Origin: Oscillospiraceae bacterium
GTDB lineage: Bacteria; Bacillota; Clostridia; UBA1212; UBA1255
Assembly (NCBI GenBank): GCA_015069185.1
Contig: SVJB01000002.1
Location: 109,089 to 173,088, forward strand
Direction of reading: 5' to 3'
Length of the DNA stretch: 64,000 nucleotides
Each line of letters starts with the position of its first letter. The stretch's first letter is position 1. The position numbers were made by a program, and so were the translations under genes. Positions 62,378-64,000 of the stretch are shown here, one piece after another. A model generated the notes under the pieces. The model was not told where the DNA came from and made no database searches. It was given only the letters and a program-made list of their open reading frames with translations.

Positions 62378-62406
62378 TTGTAAAAAACTTATAATCGTGC
62401 TACAAT
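62378..62406 (+). promoter_or_regulatory. Putative promoter of the PP2C-like gene, overlapped by a dyad
   Basis: TTGTAA - 17 nt - TACAAT; GCACGATTA (62366-62374)/TAATCGTGC (62392-62400). Confidence 0.5.
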
Positions 62407-62445
62407 TATTTGGTGTGATTAATTTTTACTTAGGAGAGAGGAAAA

Positions 62446-64000
62446 ATGATTTACAGAGCAGTTGCGGCAACATGTCCGGGCAAAAAAAGTGAACATAATT
62501 CTAATAATTTCTACCTGAATTCAAAGTATATTACAGATGAATATAAGACTTCTGAAATTTTATTAAAGCAGAAAAAAGACCAGGAAGGTTTACAGTTTTA
62601 CGCTTTGGCAGAGGGAAAAGGTAGCGACTCATATATAAATGAGGCGTCACTGATTGCTGTTAAGAAACTAGCAGATTTGCACGAGCAGTGGAAAGAACAA
62701 ACAATTGAAGGTGATGTTTGTGACGCTTTGCAAGGTTATATAGAAGATTACATAGATAATGCAAATCAGGTAATTTGTGCCAGACAACCTTCGGCAGGAC
62801 AAGGTAAGAGTATTATCTCTACTCTTGCAGTTATTGGTATTCATGATAAAGATGTTATTGCTTGTAACCTCGGAAATACACGTATCTATCTTTTCCGTAA
62901 AGGAAAACTTTCGCAAATTTCTGTTGATCATAATCAGGCTCAGCGCATGGTAGAGCTTGGTATTATTGATGAATCGCAGCTTATAGATAATCCTAAGCGT
63001 AAGAGACTCACACAATACTTAGGACCAATGCCCGCAAGCGAGCCGCTGGAACCTAACTGCGTTGAGATACATACACAGCAAGGAGATATGTTCTTGTTAT
63101 GTAGTATGACATTTTGCAATGTTGTAAATGATGAAGAAATCCAAAATATATTTGCAGATTCTCACAGCTTGTCTGAGATTGCAGACAGACTCATGAATCA
63201 GGCAAGTGAGAAAGGCCTTGTAAAAGATACAACAATCATGGTAGTTCGTGCAGTAAAAGATGTGGTTGCACCTGTTACAGTGGCGCCGATTGCAGCTAAC
63301 CATACTGCAAACACTATGAACTCTATTAATGCTGAATCAATTGCTGAAGAAGAAAAGAATGTTACAAAAACTATCGAGCGCAATGAAAATGCTAACAAAG
63401 GTGCTGCGGTAAGTGTGACAAAGAAGCAGAATAAAAAATTAAATAGTTCAGAGAGATCCGTAACAAAGAAAAGTAATAAAACAAAGAATAATGAAGGAGA
63501 AAAAATCTGGCCTGCATTGATTATATTTGGAATAAGTCTGGCTGTTGTTGTTTTTCTTGCCATATTTGGGATAAAAATATATAGAGATAATAAGGCAGAC
63601 CCAAAACCTAATGCAACGCCAATAATTAACGTAGAACCGTCGCCTACGCCTCTGATTACATTAGAGCCAACTCAGGTGCCTACAGGTACTCCTGAAATTA
63701 CTCCTCCTGTAGAAATAACACCTACTCCAACTTTGGAGCCTACAGCGACACCTACTCCTACTATAACACCAACTCCTACGGCTACTCCCACACAGAAGCC
63801 TACGGCAACACCAGAAATAACACCGGAGATAACACCAGAAATAACACCTGAGGCAACACCTGAGGCAACACCAGAAGCAACACCTGAGGCAACACCCGAA
63901 GCAACACCTGAGGCAACACCTGAGGCAACACCTGAGGCAACACCTGAGGCAACACCAGAAGCAACACCTGAGGCAACACCTGAAGCAACACCTGAGGCAA
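62446..64000 (+). CDS. PP2C-like protein with degenerate metal site, TM segment and Pro/Thr-rich repeat tail (3' truncated by window)
   Basis: Open to window end: MIYRAVAATCPGKKSEHNSNNFYLN, ALAEGKGSDSY, NLGNTRIYLFRKGKLSQIS, LLCSMTFCNVVNDEEI, KDTTIMVV; TM WPALIIFGISLAVVVFLAIFGI; ATPE repeats. Confidence 0.8.
   Translation, partial: MIYRAVAATCPGKKSEHNSNNFYLNSKYITDEYKTSEILLKQKKDQEGLQFYALAEGKGSDSYINEASLIAVKKLADLHEQWKEQTIEGDVCDALQGYIEDYIDNANQVICARQPSAGQGKSIISTLAVIGIHDKDVIACNLGNTRIYLFRKGKLSQISVDHNQAQRMVELGIIDESQLIDNPKRKRLTQYLGPMPASEPLEPNCVEIHTQQGDMFLLCSMTFCNVVNDEEIQNIFADSHSLSEIADRLMNQASEKGLVKDTTIMVVRAVKDVVAPVTVAPIAANHTANTMNSINAESIAEEEKNVTKTIERNENANKGAAVSVTKKQNKKLNSSERSVTKKSNKTKNNEGEKIWPALIIFGISLAVVVFLAIFGIKIYRDNKADPKPNATPIINVEPSPTPLITLEPTQVPTGTPEITPPVEITPTPTLEPTATPTPTITPTPTATPTQKPTATPEITPEITPEITPEATPEATPEATPEATPEATPEATPEATPEATPEATPEATPEATPEATPEA
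63805..64000 (+). repeat. 12-nt coding repeat (ATPE/ITPE)n, continuing past the window
   Basis: acacctgaggca tandem units. Confidence 0.9.

Noticed and set aside
63800-64000. Minus-strand VLPQVL-repeat ORF
   Set aside because: Antisense artefact of the 12-nt ATPE repeat.
1-64000. CRISPR arrays, rRNA, prophage or insertion sequences
   Set aside because: No spacer-repeat pattern, rRNA, transposase or integrase was recognised; the only tandem arrays are in-frame coding repeats.

Overview
This is a 64 kb window of a sporulating, Firmicutes/Clostridia-type chromosome. Every call comes from reading the sequence and the supplied ORF track; no database was searched. In order it contains: rpoC(3' end)-rpsL-rpsG-fusA-tuf; a Gld-like ABC/DUF4340 cluster; ruvABC followed by a fused queH-lepB gene; argG-argC-argJ-argB-argD-argF-carA-carB; a convergent block with a PD-(D/E)XK-like protein, pyridoxamine kinase, a MocR regulator and a two-gene ABC exporter; a CotH-kinase lipoprotein; tRNA-Met and tRNA-Glu; a glycosidase-like protein; recG; a Gfo/Idh oxidoreductase; ychF; a two-component system with htrA and nth; a 26-codon spoVM missing from the ORF track; tmcAL; and an accessory surface region with a dockerin protein, Pro/Thr-repeat membrane proteins, a GH99/71-like lipoprotein, a superoxide reductase-BFD fusion and a degenerate PP2C. 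Strongest observations: (1) the arg-operon CarA has lost all three glutaminase triad residues (Cys to Gly, His to Val, Glu to Asp); (2) the adjacent carB ORF is fused in frame to a DapF-like domain whose first catalytic Cys is Ala; (3) a QueH-signal peptidase I fusion; (4) an SOR-BFD fusion; (5) a PP2C-like membrane protein lacking most metal ligands; (6) an overlapping operon of dockerin and Pro/Thr-repeat proteins; (7) spoVM; (8) a cluster of TGTATA dyads over the argG promoter.
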